A DNA stretch of 64,000 nt from Apoda limacodes (GCA_946406115.1 OX291562.1:4928001-4992000), one strand, 5' to 3'; numbered from the stretch's first letter, positions 44,838-56,459 are shown. Numbers and translations: made by a program. The notes: a model not told the origin generated them from the letters alone.

Positions 44838-45230
44838 AAAACTAGCTTTAGCCCGCGGATCTGTCCATTCTGTGTTCGATTATTGGCGTGGGATTCATAC
44901 GGCAATTCCTTTATTGTATATACCACCTAAAGTTCACTGACTGCCTCAACTATTTTTCTGACGTTATCAATGATGAACTTGAGGCAGTCAGTGGAATCCA
45001 GGTGGTATAGTAAATATGTTTGCTCTAGTAAGCCTACTGCTGTAGTTCGTCGGCGTGAATTCAGCTAAAATGATTTCTGCGGGTTTTTGTCAATTTTTTG
45101 GAACAAAAAGTGGTCTTTGTCCTTCTCCGTCTCTTCAACTATCTGTGTACAAAAAATCAGCTCAATTTATGGTTCTGTTGTGACGCAGACGCTAAGCAAT
45201 AACAAACAGATTGTCATAAAATATGTAAAG
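44838..45230 (-). repeat. Dispersed repeat, CTAATATTATAAATG family, reverse copy with inserted hairpin
   Basis: Starts AACTAGCTTTAGCCCGCGGA and continues past 45011 with the family's CTTCTCCGTCTCTTCAACTA and AAAAAATCAGCTCAATTTAT text. A 92-bp foldback at 44919-45010 interrupts it. Confidence 0.55.
44919..45010. mobile_element. 92-bp foldback (MITE-like) insertion
   Basis: Arms: TATACCACCT...CACTGACTGCCTCAA on the left and its complement TTGAGGCAGTCAGTG...AGGTGGTATA on the right, 30 bp each with four mismatches and a loop of about 30 bp. The flanking A/T bases allow a TA-type target. Confidence 0.65.
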
Positions 45231-45234
45231 CTAG

Positions 45235-45640
45235 CTTTTGTCAGCGGCTCCACCCCCCCTCAATCGGTTATCGGATATATCGGATAGGATTTCAATTATA
45301 GACAAAAAATTAACTTATACTTGACATTTTCAAGTAACCTATGTCCTTCCCCGGGACTCAAACTATCTCCGTGCCAAATTTCATCTTAATCGGTAAAGCG
45401 GTTTAAGTGTAAAGGGGTAACAGACATACAGAGTTACTTTTGCATTTATAATATTAGTATGAGATAAACCGACTCACACTTGACGTTTTTAAGTAGCTTT
45501 TGTTCATCCCGGGAACTCAAACTACCTCTGTAACAAATTTCATCTTAATCGGTACAGCGGTTTAAGCGGGAAGAGGTAATAGACAGACAGACAGAAGGAC
45601 AGAGTTACTCTTGCATTTATAATATTAGCATGGATAAACA
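45235..45640 (-). repeat. Two tandem reverse fragments of the CTAATATTATAAATG family
   Basis: TTTCATCTTAATCGGTAAAGCGG (45378) and TTTCATCTTAATCGGTACAG (45537) each end at TTATAATATTAGTATG / TTATAATATTAGCATG, so the same end occurs twice about 160 bp apart. Two overlapping or duplicated insertions. Confidence 0.55.
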
Positions 45641-45659
45641 AATATATAAACAATATATA

Positions 45660-46140
45660 AAATTTTCGGTAACGAAATGATAATACAATGAAGTTTGTAT
45701 GAAAAAAAATCTAAATCACTTTCATCTTAAGCATTATAATGGAAACTAAGGTATTATACGGGTTAAAGCCAAACTGGACACGGAAACTTAGTAAGTCTTA
45801 AGTGAAATTCCATTATATTTTATTTAAGCCCACAGTTTTATTCTGAGTAGATACACTACAACTAAATCATTCATCTCTATCGAGATAGTTATTATGCGAT
45901 CAGATTCGATCATTATCGGCCTAAGTAGGTATGTAGTGTTTTAGCTAAAAGGCATGCAATTTAATTTGATCAGTCTCCCATCATCTGCCTTAAATTAGTT
46001 TTTAGTTAGGTAGCTGTAGTCAATCCAACAAAGTTAAGATAAACTAGTTTATGCGGCTTGGATCTATTAATTTCTTGATGAACACAAGGTTCCTCGATCA
46101 CAAAGTAACAAAATATAAATGTAGGTATTTATATTAATGT
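45660..46140. other. No recognised gene
   Basis: A reverse scrap of the 30238/44430 repeat lies at about 45660-45760; the rest is AT-rich and unassigned. Confidence 0.35.
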
Positions 46141-46144
46141 TAAG

Positions 46145-46415
46145 ATACTACAAAAATAAATATTTTTGGACATTACACACAGCGCCGTCTGGCCCCAAAG
46201 TAAGCAAAGCTTGTGTTATGGATACCAGACAACGGATACAGCTACATATATATTACTTTTTTTTTTTGTAAATACATATTATACATAAATTCACCCAGAC
46301 TCAAGAAAAACATAAATGTTTTTTTTTATCACATAAATGTTTGTCCAATGCGGAAATCGAACCCACACCCTCTGCGCAGCAGTCGGCCACACTGCCAACT
46401 CGGCTGCGAGGGAGT
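46145..46415 (-). mobile_element. tRNA-derived SINE (GCGCCGTCTGG-ended family)
   Basis: Minus orientation. The head (CTCGCAGCCGAGTTGGCAGT when complemented) includes A-box-like TTGGCAGTGTGGCC and B-box-like GGGTTCGATTTCC; the tail ends at ACACAGCGCCGTCTGGCCCC. Nearly the same as 52470-52735. Confidence 0.75.
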
Positions 46416-47084
46416 TGCCTGTGCAAAAAAAGGCTCCTTAAATATTTTTATTTTATCTGTCAGTTAATCATCCATATTGACACATATTCTGTGAATGCTT
46501 TTTATTACTTCAGTCTAAAAAATAGAGCCTAATAAAGGTTGGACAGACAGAAAGGCAGCGTAGCTTTACCCTTCATCACCTAAATACATGTAATATTGTT
46601 AAATTTTTCTTCATCTCTAAATGTTGACCGAGTATTTAATTCGGTATTAATTAATATAAATGTGTAATATGAACAAAAGTTATTATTTTCAGTGAGGTGA
46701 GGGTGGTTATTTTTAGTGATATTTTAGTGAAATTGTCTGTTATTAATGAAAACATAAACTGAGATTTTAAATGACAAGTATTTGCTTAAGAGTCTGAAAG
46801 CTGGTTTTGAGTGGATCGATGTCCACGAGAAGAGAGAGAGAAAGACTGGACGAGAACTTTGTCAACATTTGTTTTCACATCGCAAACAATGTTCCTAAAT
46901 ATCTGTCGATAAGCGACATTTTAAAGTATCTGTCCAATATTTTAAGATTTGTCTCGGCGTTTAAGCTTATAAGCTTGTAGCTAAACAGATATAAATAATA
47001 ATGAACAAAGTATTTTATTTTATTGCAGAAGAATAAGCTGTCTTAGAAGCTTAATAGTCACGTATAATACGGTTTCAGAGGAAC
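46416..47084. other. No recognised gene
   Basis: AT-rich, with no coding frame; a short GA-rich patch at about 46830. Confidence 0.35.
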
Positions 47085-47260
47085 TTCCTCCCGCGAACGC
47101 CTAGTTTATGTAATGAGCCCCCTGCCATGGTTGCCTCTAAGGACTACAATATGGGGTTCTTCAATAAGGTAGTAATTAGATTTTTAAAGGGTTGGCTACG
47201 CGTGAGTGTTGCCTTTGTTGCAAGCGTCCTTATGGTCCATAGGTGAGAAAACATTTCTCT
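47085..47260 (+). mobile_element. 5'-truncated LINE 3' end (KGRQR family)
   Basis: CTTCCTCCCGCGAACGCCTA to AGCGTCCTTATGGTCCATAG follows the order of the copy at 13560-14000, with an AAAGGGTTGGCTACGCGTGA junction equivalent to the C-terminus. Diverged. Confidence 0.6.
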
Positions 47261-47329
47261 TTGTTTGGGCATCACGCAAAAAATACAAAACTGATTTTGA
47301 TGTGATTACCATTTGACATGTCTTTCTGA

Positions 47330-47440
47330 CATCTATTGGCGAGTACTATTATTTTGCCGACACAGCAATACTAAACGTACTCGACAATAGATGGCGTTAT
47401 TAAGCAACACTAAAGCTACTTGACAACAGATGGCGTTTTA
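47330..47440 (+). repeat. Local repeat of AGATGGCGTT motif
   Basis: CTCGACAATAGATGGCGTTAT and, 36 bp later, TTGACAACAGATGGCGTTTT; a shorter third form precedes them (ATCTATTGGCGAGTAC). Confidence 0.45.
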
Positions 47441-48160
47441 AAAAAAATGAGCAAAGTTTGGTTCCCAGGTACTAATTATTAGGATGCATATTGTGATACA
47501 TGCGGACGGAGTCGCAGGCAAAAGCAAGTAATAAAATAAAAGTACAAGTTGTCTAATTAGCACTGCAGTAACTTCTTTAAACAAAGCCAAAGAAAGTTAT
47601 AGTGGGTATTTCTTGGTTACTGCTTTTAACTTACCCTTAGAGTATCTCGAGACTTCAGAGCTCGCTGTTATTATCAGAAAATTCTTGAAGCTCCGTTTAA
47701 CGTGGTTTCAAAATTCAAGTGGTTTATTACTTAGCTAGAAGTTAAGCTATTTGTTCCGTAATTAGTTGATTGAGTTAAGAGAGGGCATAAAGTCAGACAA
47801 ATCCTGTATACAATGCGGAATATGAACATAAGCATGGGCGAAAAGCTTTATATATAAATAATATTATCATTAGTAATGAAAATTACTACTACTAATAGCC
47901 CTAAATTTTGTATTAAGCAATATTATAATGACATTTTAGCTAAATTCTATGTACCGTTATAAAAAAAAATTAAAATTGGTGTAAAATAGAGGTGAATTAG
48001 TGATTTTTTTCTATAGAGATGATTTTATTGCATTATACTTTTGCTAATATCAAACCTATATCAAGTTTGATTAGCATAAGTATTATGCAATAAAATTTTC
48101 TAGCTTACTTACAATTTAATTGTACCTAGATCCATTTGCCTTTATACCCCTTCTTTAATA
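47441..48160. other. No recognised gene
   Basis: AT-rich; nothing supported. Confidence 0.35.
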
Positions 48161-48162
48161 AA

Positions 48163-48215
48163 AAAATCGGCCAAGTACGAGTAGGACTCGCGCACGAAGG
48201 GTTCGATACCATTTA
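48163..48215 (+). repeat. Fragment of the GGGTTCCGTACC repeat family
   Basis: AAAATCGGCCAAGTACGAGT and CGCACGAAGGGTTCGATACC, then it breaks off. Confidence 0.5.
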
Positions 48216-48329
48216 CACTAATATTACAAATAGGAAAGATTTGATTGTTGGTTTGTTTGTTTGATCATAAAATCTTACTGCAAAAATGAGAACGGATTGG
48301 TATAAGAGGACCTGCTCTTCAATGGATTC

Positions 48330-48520
48330 AAACCTACTTGACTGGAAGAAAAAAATTGTGTTGAAATCAATTATATGAACACATCTCAAGAGTTATTAAA
48401 CATTAGATCCCCCTATCAAATGAACATATGCGACGTTCCACAAGGAAGCATTTTGGGTCCGTCATTGTTTTTATTATATATTAATGATCTGCCAAAAGTA
48501 AAAGCCCTCTATATCAATAA
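48330..48520 (+). mobile_element. LINE RT fragment with GVPQGS-type motif
   Basis: A plus-strand frame reads [20 protein letters not shown], the conserved RT segment, after a degraded upstream part. Probably CR1-like (same group as 26640 and 28935). Confidence 0.75.
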
Positions 48521-48563
48521 ATTGTTACATCACGTCAATTATGGTGTTCAATGAGATACACAA

Positions 48564-48748
48564 AGACATCAGAGAGCTTACAATAAATTATTACAAATAC
48601 AGACATCAGAGAGCTTACAATAAATCATTACAAATACAGACATCAGAGAGCTTACAATAAATCATTACAAATACAGACATCAGAGAGCTTACAATAAATC
48701 ATTACAAATACAGACATCAGAGAGCTTACAATAAATTATTACAAATAC
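48564..48748 (+). repeat. 37-bp minisatellite, five units
   Basis: Units start at 48564, 48601, 48638, 48675 and 48712, each beginning AGACATCAGAGAGCTTACAA and ending ATTACAAATAC. They are nearly identical; the outer two share a TTATT variant against TCATT in the inner three. It starts soon after the LINE RT fragment. Confidence 0.95.
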
Positions 48749-49129
48749 AGACTGTAGCAATGGCTTGTGAATCGATGCTTTTATACGTTAAAAGAATTTC
48801 CCGAATATAAATAACCAAATGTGATAATTTTGTAAACCATAATTTGTAAGAATAATTTTGCAGTCCTTAAGAATGTGAAACATGTTTTGTACTTAAATAC
48901 TTTAGAACCATCATATGTAACCGTGTTCCTCGCAAATAAATCTATTTATTTATTTATGGAACAGGCTCTGAAACTACTGGGCCGATTTAAAAATTCTTTT
49001 ACGATTAGAAGCCGACATTATCCCTGATGAACATAGGCTCCTTTTTTCCGCGGGAAAATGCTTTATTCCTACGGGAAAAAGGGTAATAAGGCAACAGGTA
49101 GTAAGAATTATCCTTTCGTACTTGTCTTT
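48749..49129. other. No recognised gene
   Basis: Likely residual LINE 3' sequence then a repeat edge; ends in AATAAATCTATTTATTTATT near 48937. Confidence 0.35.
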
Positions 49130-49475
49130 TTCACATAACTTTTAAACGACTAAACCGATTGGGTTGAAATTTGATATGGGTATTTCGATGGTTTCCTGGA
49201 TGATTTAAAAACACAATTGAACCCGGTAGATAGTGCTACTGTCGGTATGTCAACTACTAAACGGCTTGACCGATTGGATTGAAATTTTGTATGTGTATTT
49301 CCATGGTTTCACAGACACGAATGTATTATGCCTACCTTACCTATCTTTCTATCTACACTAATATTATAAAGAGAAAAGATTTGATTGTTTGTTCTATAAT
49401 TGAGGAGTTGCCGTAAGAATCCTACGTCGATAACCAAATTTGGGGCGGGCGAAGCCGCTGGCAGAAGCTAGTTGT
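49130..49475 (+). repeat. Dispersed repeat, CTAATATTATAAATG family
   Basis: Contains ACTTTTAAACGACTAAACCG, a partial repeat of the same text at 49250, ACACTAATATTATAAAGAGA, and the end GCGAAGCCGCTGGCAGAAGC. It looks like two overlapping copies. Confidence 0.55.
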
Positions 49476-49489
49476 CTATAAAAAAGGCA

Positions 49490-49880
49490 AAAAAAACCCC
49501 GTTTGTTGTATGGGAGCGCCCCTTAAATATTTGCTTTATTATAATTTAGTTAATTTAAGAATTTAATAATTAATTATAATTAAACATTCTGTGAATATTT
49601 TAAGCGTCTACCTGTTGCCGTTATCAATATCAAACAAAGACGAGCAAAAAAATGATGTTTGTTGTATGGGAGCCCCCTCAAATATTTATTTTATTCTTTT
49701 TTTAATATTCGTTGTTATAGCGGCAACAGAAATACATAATCGGTTGAAATTTCAGCTAACTAGCTAACTGTCACGGTTCATGAGATACAGCCTGATGACA
49801 GACGGACAGCCGGACGGACAGCGAATTGTTAGTAATAGGTTCCCGTTTTGTACTCTTTGGGTACGGCACCCTAAAAAAAT
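49490..49880 (+). repeat. Dispersed repeat, GGGTTCCGTACC family
   Basis: Two partial starts (TTTGTTGTATGGGAGCGCCC and GTTTGTTGTATGGGAGCCCC) precede the 3' half, with GATACAGCCTGATGACAGAC and the end TTGGGTACGGCACCC, roughly inverted to the family's start. Confidence 0.6.
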
Positions 49881-50003
49881 CTTCGCTTTAATATCTATTT
49901 GTACCCACCTGTCTTGGCAGTCGACTTCAAAAACTTTGTTCACTCAGTATTTTTGCCTTAGGTTAGGTTAGGTTTTTTTACAAGATTTTATTTAACTCCC
50001 ATT

Positions 50004-50085
50004 TGTATGTATGTATCCAATGTAGGTGTCCAATTGTATGTATGTATTCAATGTAGTTATCCAATTTTATGTATGTATCCTAACC
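50004..50085. repeat. 31-bp tandem repeat, about 2.6 units
   Basis: TGTATGTATGTATCCAATGT recurs 31 bp later as TGTATGTATGTATTCAATGT and again as TTATGTATGTATCC. Confidence 0.7.
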
Positions 50086-51679
50086 CTACATCCAAAAAAC
50101 AAATTTTATCTCTTATAATGTAAGTGTAAAAAAAGGATTTACTTTGTCATTTAAAGAAAAACTTATTTTAAGAATAATAAATACATTTATTGCAAATGAA
50201 GTAAACATCGCTTTAAAACAGTTTCGTTGTGAGATTGTCGTTTTTGCTTCGCTCGCTGTTTACTTGCGCTCCCTTGCTTTATTCTTCAAGTGTTTGCTTC
50301 TTCCATCTTCTGCAGAACGAGCTCTCAGCTGCACACTTTACAAAAACACCCGAAGGTTAGTTGACTTACAAAATCAGAAGGTCTTTGTATTGTCATATGA
50401 ATTTTTGTCTTGGAGCAAAAAACAATTTCAATAAAAATTTCCTTATTTTTATTTTGATAAAATCTTATTTTATTTCAGTTTTTGCATTATTTTCTTAACC
50501 CGTTTTTAATTTGGTTTGGCTTCCTAACCCTAAACATACCTATATGTATAAAGCTACCTAAGTCCAGATACACTGAATTTGAATTTTTGCAATTGGTGCA
50601 AAGACGATATTACCCACATAATTATGTAGGGTGCATTCATGCAACCATTGGTTAGTTACCCTTTAGGGGCGGATCAAAAACGTGACGTTCGCGTTATACA
50701 TACTTGTTACATAAAATAACGGCTCTTTTACCTTTACCACTACCTAACCTAAGGAGACAGTTCATCACCATTATCATTGTATACTTACGACAAATAGTCC
50801 AGACAAACTTTGTTATTAATTACCAAACGCATTTGCTTATTTTTTATTTCTTATCTTATAAAAAGATCTTTAAATTTGAATTCTGTTGCTATAAAATGAA
50901 TACATAAGCAATATTAATTATTCTGTATAGGAAACTACAAATACTATATTCTATACTTAAACGAAGCCTTATATGTGGAAACAACTTTTAGAATTTAACA
51001 TTTTTCTGTCTGCGTTTAAATCCATTTTATTAGTGTAAATTTACTTGAAATTTCACAAAAAATAATATTGATCAAGTATCATCAATATAAATAAATGTTG
51101 CAATTACTTAATTAAATAAATCTTCAGGGAGTCATAAACAAAGATAGATTATTTCTATGTATGTTTATCTATATTGTGTTTCTTAATTCTATGAAGATTT
51201 TGTGTATTTGCAAAATTGATGTACTAGGACTTAATAAATCACTAGGAGTTGTTTGTAAGTTGTGAGCTTGTCAAGTAAAGGATACTGGCAGAATTTTAAT
51301 CAATGATTCAATATAGTCCAGAATGAAATAGCACAAACCTTTATGTCACTCGGATATCTAGATTATTACCAAAATAGATGACATGGCGAAAAGAAAACAA
51401 GACATGGAATATGTTTGGCTTACTTTTGTTTTTGTGGTGGCTAATCTAAAAGTTTGTCCATGTTTACCGTCACTGTATTAGCAGAAACTCTGGGCAGTAG
51501 TCATTCAATCTCTTGAGCTTTCATGTTGTCAAACTTTCTTTAGTTCTTTTATTTTGATATGGAAATAAAAAAAGATTGTTTACCTAACATTTCTTATTGT
51601 CCTACTATTTTATATTATTAGTAAACCTAGAAGTATATAGTTTCACAGGTATTTTAAAAAGGTGAAATTCTTACACATA
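50086..51679. other. No recognised gene
   Basis: AT-rich. A 96-codon plus-strand frame (50144-50434) has a slightly less AT-rich core, but no motif, start context or splice structure convinces me. Confidence 0.35.
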
Positions 51680-51830
51680 TAGGTATTAAATCAAATCAAA
51701 TCGAACTTAATTCAAATTTAGGTTTCTAAGAACACTTTTGAATCCTCAATACAATGTAAACAATGTTAATTTCTGCCAAAAAGAGCTGGCAAGAAGTTCT
51801 ATTTAATGTAATAATACAATACTTTGATAA
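51680..51830 (-). mobile_element. Eroded LINE tail (TTTGAATTTGAA-ended family)
   Basis: Minus orientation: AAATCAAATCGAACTTAATT at the tail end and GAGCTGGCAAGAAGTTCT at the position of the family's CTTGCCGG motif. Much diverged. Confidence 0.4.
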
Positions 51831-52469
51831 TTAGCTAAAGAGTATACAATAATATATGTATCGAAACACTTATTAGGTAATAAAAATAAATTAGTAAGCT
51901 ACTAAAAACAAAGTCAAACATGTCAATTACCTATTATTTTTATGTAGCATAGGGGGCGCACCATGTGAAGCGTCAAATATCGTCACATATTAATGTATCT
52001 CGGAAACGGCTCTAACGTTTTGGATGAAATTTTATATTATGATAGAGTTTTTCTTTTTAAATTTACTTATATAAGTAGTTGCATTTTTAAAACGCTATTT
52101 TTGAATTTTATTTTTTGAAATATTTAGCTCAGTTTATATTAAACCATCTCGTGACACTTATTGACTGACTGAAAAGTAACTTACAGCCTAAGCAGCCTAA
52201 ATCACAAGTAACATAGTTGTGAAAATTTCAGAGTTGCTTTCTTTAGTTGTGTAGAGAGGGAGCAATTAGAAATCTTGAAAATTTGCGTCCGAAGGTATAC
52301 TCAATTAGGTTTGATCCAATTCTGAACCCCTTAGAGTGCCAATAATTAAATATTAAGAAAATTATCAATGATAGACACATAGATAAATTGTTAAGCTTGA
52401 ATTTCTTGAAATAAATAATTATTTAGTAGCCAAACCTGAAAAAACTTACATTAAATAAATAAATAAAAT
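51831..52469. other. No recognised gene
   Basis: A repeat-like stretch at about 51945-52140 (GGGGGCGCACCATGTGAAGC, ATCTCGGAAACGGCTCTAAC); otherwise unassigned. Confidence 0.35.
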
Positions 52470-52735
52470 AAATAATAAATATATTTAGACATTACACACA
52501 GCGCCGTCTGGCCCAAAGTAAGCAAAGCTTGTGTTATGGATACCTGACAACGGATACCTATACATATATTATTTTTTCTTTTTGTTAATACATACATATC
52601 ATACATAATTATATCCAGACTCAAGACAAACACAAATGTTTTTTTTTTTACATAAATTTTTGTCCAGTGACGAATCGAACCCACACCCTCTGCGCAGCAG
52701 TTGGCCACACTACCAACTAGGCTGCGAGAGAGTCA
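52470..52735 (-). mobile_element. tRNA-derived SINE (GCGCCGTCTGG-ended family)
   Basis: Minus-strand copy closely matching 46145-46415 from ACACAGCGCCGTCTGGCCCA to the tRNA-like head ending near ACTAGGCTGCGAGAG. Confidence 0.75.
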
Positions 52736-52942
52736 AATTCTAACCGGAATCGTAATTAAGATATGAAATCTAAAATTTTTGTTTTCCATGTTTTTTCTCT
52801 AACTTCTGGCTGCTGTTGAATGAAGCCATTTTGTATAAATACATCTAGCTTCACTTCCTTCCCCGAAAACATTTATCCATAGCCATGTAAAAGCTATGAT
52901 CATCCATAGAGGTTTGTTTCGCTTACTGCATATTTAAATTTT

Positions 52943-53665
52943 TTAGGGTTCCGTACCCAGAGGGTGCCGAAGGAGCCCTATTACAAGCTAACGCTGTCTG
53001 TCTGTCTGTTTGACCGACCATTAAAGGGCTCTAGCTTTTAGACCGAAATAGGCAGAACCCTGTAATTTTCACAGAATATGTTTCATAATAAGGGATTATC
53101 AAATAAATAATAAAAAATTAAAAAAGTAAAAATGTACGGTGAGCCCCATACAAAAAACACATTTTCGTTGGTTTAACTCTATCGTAAACTTGCAGTGAAA
53201 AATAGTGTCAATCAATCAATCAATATTATTTATTCAATTTGGGCTACAATAATTAAGCACTTATGAATGTCACTACGCTATCGGTTCGTAAGTCTTTAGG
53301 GCGGGAGACCTTGTACTTACTGAGAAGACCCGGCAAGAAACTCAGCAAGGGCATTTATTTTCTCCCTTTCTCTTACAGTGTCCAATTAAAATATTGGAAA
53401 ATGCCCTCCCTATCATATAAGGACACTTTCCATTACTAACATAAAAAACATGAAATATAAAGCACAAGCACAACATAAAAAAGTATCTAATTGCAAAATA
53501 TAAAAAAAGGCAGTTTATGTATTCATCACTTAGAAATAATTAATGTCTTTCATTGATAAACAAAAACAAAAAAATAAGACTAAATACTAAGAATACAAAG
53601 AAGTTTCCAAGAGCAAAAATTTGAAGTTCAAAGTATAATCACAAATAATAAAAACCTCTGCCATA
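52943..53665 (+). repeat. GGGTTCCGTACC-family element, split by a LINE-tail insertion
   Basis: 52943-53211 holds GGGTTCCGTACCCAGAGGGT to AAACTTGCAGTGAAAAATAG. The family continues at about 53617 with TTCAAAGTATAATCACAAAT, as judged from the uninterrupted copy at 57320-57640. The insert between is the reverse LINE tail. Confidence 0.65.
53212..53616 (-). mobile_element. LINE 3' tail inserted in a GGGTTCCGTACC element
   Basis: Reverse copy of 23270-23600: TTGGGCTACAATAATTAAGC, CGGTTCGTAAGTCTTTAGGG, GGCAAGAAACTCAGCAAGGG and the GGACACTTTCCATTACTAAC part all align in reverse order. Confidence 0.7.
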
Positions 53666-53739
53666 TTAAATTATCGTTACAGCGCCATCTGGCAGTAACG
53701 AAATAGTAGACAGGAATATATTTGTTTGTATATTTGCAT

Positions 53740-53785
53740 ATATACAAGAATTGCTCGTTTAAAGGTATTAGATAGATAATTTAAT
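53740..53785. repeat. Repeat tail shared with EMC6 intron
   Basis: ACAAGAATTGCTCGTTTAAA and GGTATTAGAT match 9617-9650 with one change. Confidence 0.55.
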
Positions 53786-55010
53786 CCTTGTTTCATGTTG
53801 TTGGACACATTCTCTTACGATCCATATAAAGATTTGTAAATCCATTGTTTGGCTTTTTTGTTGCATAAATACAATGTCTAATCAGTCGCGAATATAGTTT
53901 TTTGTGAGCAAGTCATCTCTGGTAAATTTGCATCGAAACTTATGATTAACGTGGAATTTTTGGAACTGTCCCCTGAATGTTACCCATTTTATTTACTTAA
54001 GTTTAGGCATGTTCAAATTACGTCTTGTGGTTTCTGCGTCGTTGATTATATCGTGCTTTTAAACAGATTGCATCCGACACAAGTAATGATGAACTACCAT
54101 ATCTGGTTTTTAAGATGTGCCCATATCATACGGTACTCCATAGCTTTATCCTGGTCCACTGACACTCGGTTGCAAATAAAGCTTACGCAACGTCAGTAAG
54201 TTCCGGAAGAGCATCTTCCATTGCATCGCACTATTTAGATTCTTGTGCCTTTTCGAAGGCATATATATTACAACGTGTTTTGTTTAAATTTAATTAAATT
54301 ATCAACGGACACCATTATTTCACAGATATTAAAGAATACACTGATGTTTTAACATAGCAGAGCAGATCGTAACATAGTAACTGTCCAGGACATATTATGA
54401 CAATTCTGCTAGCTATTTTCGTTTTCTAGATATTTCCATCGGCTCACCTACAACCTACCCCCACCGCTTTTAACTCCGCGCTCATCTAGTATAAAAATAG
54501 TTACATAGAATACGAAAATATGCTTAAGTACCTACCTATTTCATAATTTTAGTAGGAAAATACTGAATTACTTACACCGACCACAAAAAGATATGATATT
54601 AACCAAGTTCAAAAAAAAAAACTGTCACTAAACAAACGTCTAAATACACACCGGGGAAAGTTCATTCTATCAATTTCATAGGAATCTTATAAGCATAGCT
54701 GCTGTTTTTCGAAGCAATATTTGTCGAAAGACGCATATAAAAATTGTGCTTCAAACTTTGTGTAACCCTTGTCATGCAGTAGAAAACGACTGGAATATCA
54801 AATAGATAATAATGTTGGGTTAAAAATACTGTATATTATAAAACTTGTATTGATCCAAACTTATTAAAGATTGAAAGAAATCCAATATTTTATTAGTAAC
54901 AAAACTAGACCCCTTTTTTCCGCAGTTTTATAACGACTCGTTCATAACATACGTGATCAGAGTTTAGGATGCCTTGCCCTTGAATGTTAGACGTGCACAA
55001 TTTTTTTTTT
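53786..55010. other. No recognised gene
   Basis: AT-rich. An 85-codon plus-strand frame at 53942 has no family motif and is not supported. Confidence 0.35.
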
Positions 55011-55014
55011 TATT

Positions 55015-55500
55015 AAAAAAACCGGCTAAGTGCGTGTCGTACACAAGTAAGTTAGGGTTCCGTAAAATGAGAATTATGTTTATTCAAAACAATTTTCGTT
55101 AAAATGACTAATAACTAAAGTTTATATTGGAATTTTTTTAGATTTTCAAAAGTTCTCATACAAGTAATTTTAGCTATGGAAGCTAATAACTCCTAAAATA
55201 TCATCTTAGAAAAAAATTTGCTTATAAAGCCTTATATAATTTATTATAAATTATCCAACAATAGGCAACAAGAGTTGCGATTCTTGGTTTTTCACCCCGT
55301 ACTGGAAATATGTATGGCGTTAAGGGTGAACTTCGTAGATTGTTTTTCATACAAAATTTATTAGCCATAACCTTCGAAGATCCGTTAATCCGAAACACTT
55401 TGTATTTTGATAAAAAAAAATAACAAAAAATAAGTGCTCGCGGTTTTTGGTTTATAGCCATAATTTTTTTTTTTGAAGTTTCTTCATACAATAAATTCCG
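55015..55500 (+). repeat. Diverged repeat with AACCGGCTAAGTGCG start
   Basis: AAAACCGGCTAAGTGCGTGT and GTTAGGGTTCCGTAAAATGA open it; the interior differs from the other GGGTTCCGTACC copies, suggesting a sister family. Confidence 0.45.
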
Positions 55501-55519
55501 AAACCTTAATATTAAATCA

Positions 55520-55590
55520 AATCAAATCACCCTCGCTTATGAGAGTAGGCCGTGCCCCAACAGTGGGGACGTATGAAGGCTGGCAAGGAA
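55520..55590 (+). mobile_element. SINE 3' part (TAGGCCGTGCCCCAACAGTG family)
   Basis: Only the last 70 bp of the SINE at 14580/25475 are present, from ATCACCCTCGCTTATGAGAG to GTATGAAGGCTGGCAAG. Confidence 0.65.
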
Positions 55591-55605
55591 TATTAAAATA
55601 ATTAA

Positions 55606-55829
55606 ATAAATAAAAAACCCGACTGCAGGAACTAAAAAGAAGTAAACAGGTGCCCCGAGAACATACCAAATATTTAACTATAAGCAGGCGTGATGTATTT
55701 TCAAATACCTAGTAGTACAGATTGGTCTAACTATAATGAGTCCCGTCTGCTTATAGTTAAATATTAGGTATATTTTAGGGGCACTTGTTTACTTCTTTTT
55801 TGTTCTTGCAGTCTGGTTTTTTATTTATT
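55606..55829. mobile_element. Foldback MITE with about 80-bp inverted arms
   Basis: The left arm begins AATAAAAAACCCGACTGCAG and passes AGAAGTAAACAGGTGCCCC and TTTAACTATAAGCAG (to 55687). The right arm (55747-55829) gives the complements in reverse order. The loop is about 60 bp. A single-ended relative is in NSD intron 1 (about 4535). Confidence 0.75.
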
Positions 55830-56459
55830 TTTATTTCAGTTTTTAGTGTTATTTTTTCCATTTTTTTTTTACTTGCGTGTGACTTTTTCAATGCCCTTTA
55901 TATTAATACCCAACTCGAGGTTCTTGAAAAAATTTTTTTTAACCCGCATAAAATACTCCATTTAAATTTTTAGAATTGTAAATATATCTATTGTTACTCA
56001 CCAAATCACGACGAATCAAATGACACCTCGCATGTCAAAATCCGTTAATTCGTTCAGGCTGTAGGGCGTGCCAAAGAAATAAACATACATACATACGCTC
56101 GAAAAACATTGCTTATATATATAGAATCTTATGAAACAAAAAATGCTGAGCTATTTTTTTTTCTTTTTTTAAATTAAAAAGTAAAATATCTTCGGCGTAT
56201 ACCCTTAAAGGTTAATGTATCTGTATGAGTATAGAAAAGGAATTATAAAATGCCGTTAAGTAAAATACAAGCAATATGGATAATTTGGTAATGCTAAAAT
56301 GTAGTCTTCCAAAATTTCTCCAATAAAATTCCAGAACATGTGTCAAAAATAGTTTAATCAAAAAAGTTGATGAATACATAAATGCTAAAAATGCTTGGAA
56401 GAATTAAAACTTAATTGATTTGTATTGGTGTTGGTGCATTTGTAATATGTTTAAATTTA
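55830..56459. other. No recognised gene
   Basis: AT-rich, with T-runs; a repeat edge near 56040 (GTTCAGGCTGTAGGGCGTGC). Confidence 0.35.

Noticed and set aside
48564..48748. CRISPR-like regular repeat array
   Set aside because: The units are contiguous with no spacers and the DNA is eukaryotic; it is a minisatellite.
50144..50434. 96-codon plus-strand ORF as a possible host exon
   Set aside because: No motif, no supported start or splice sites, and no family resemblance that I can name.
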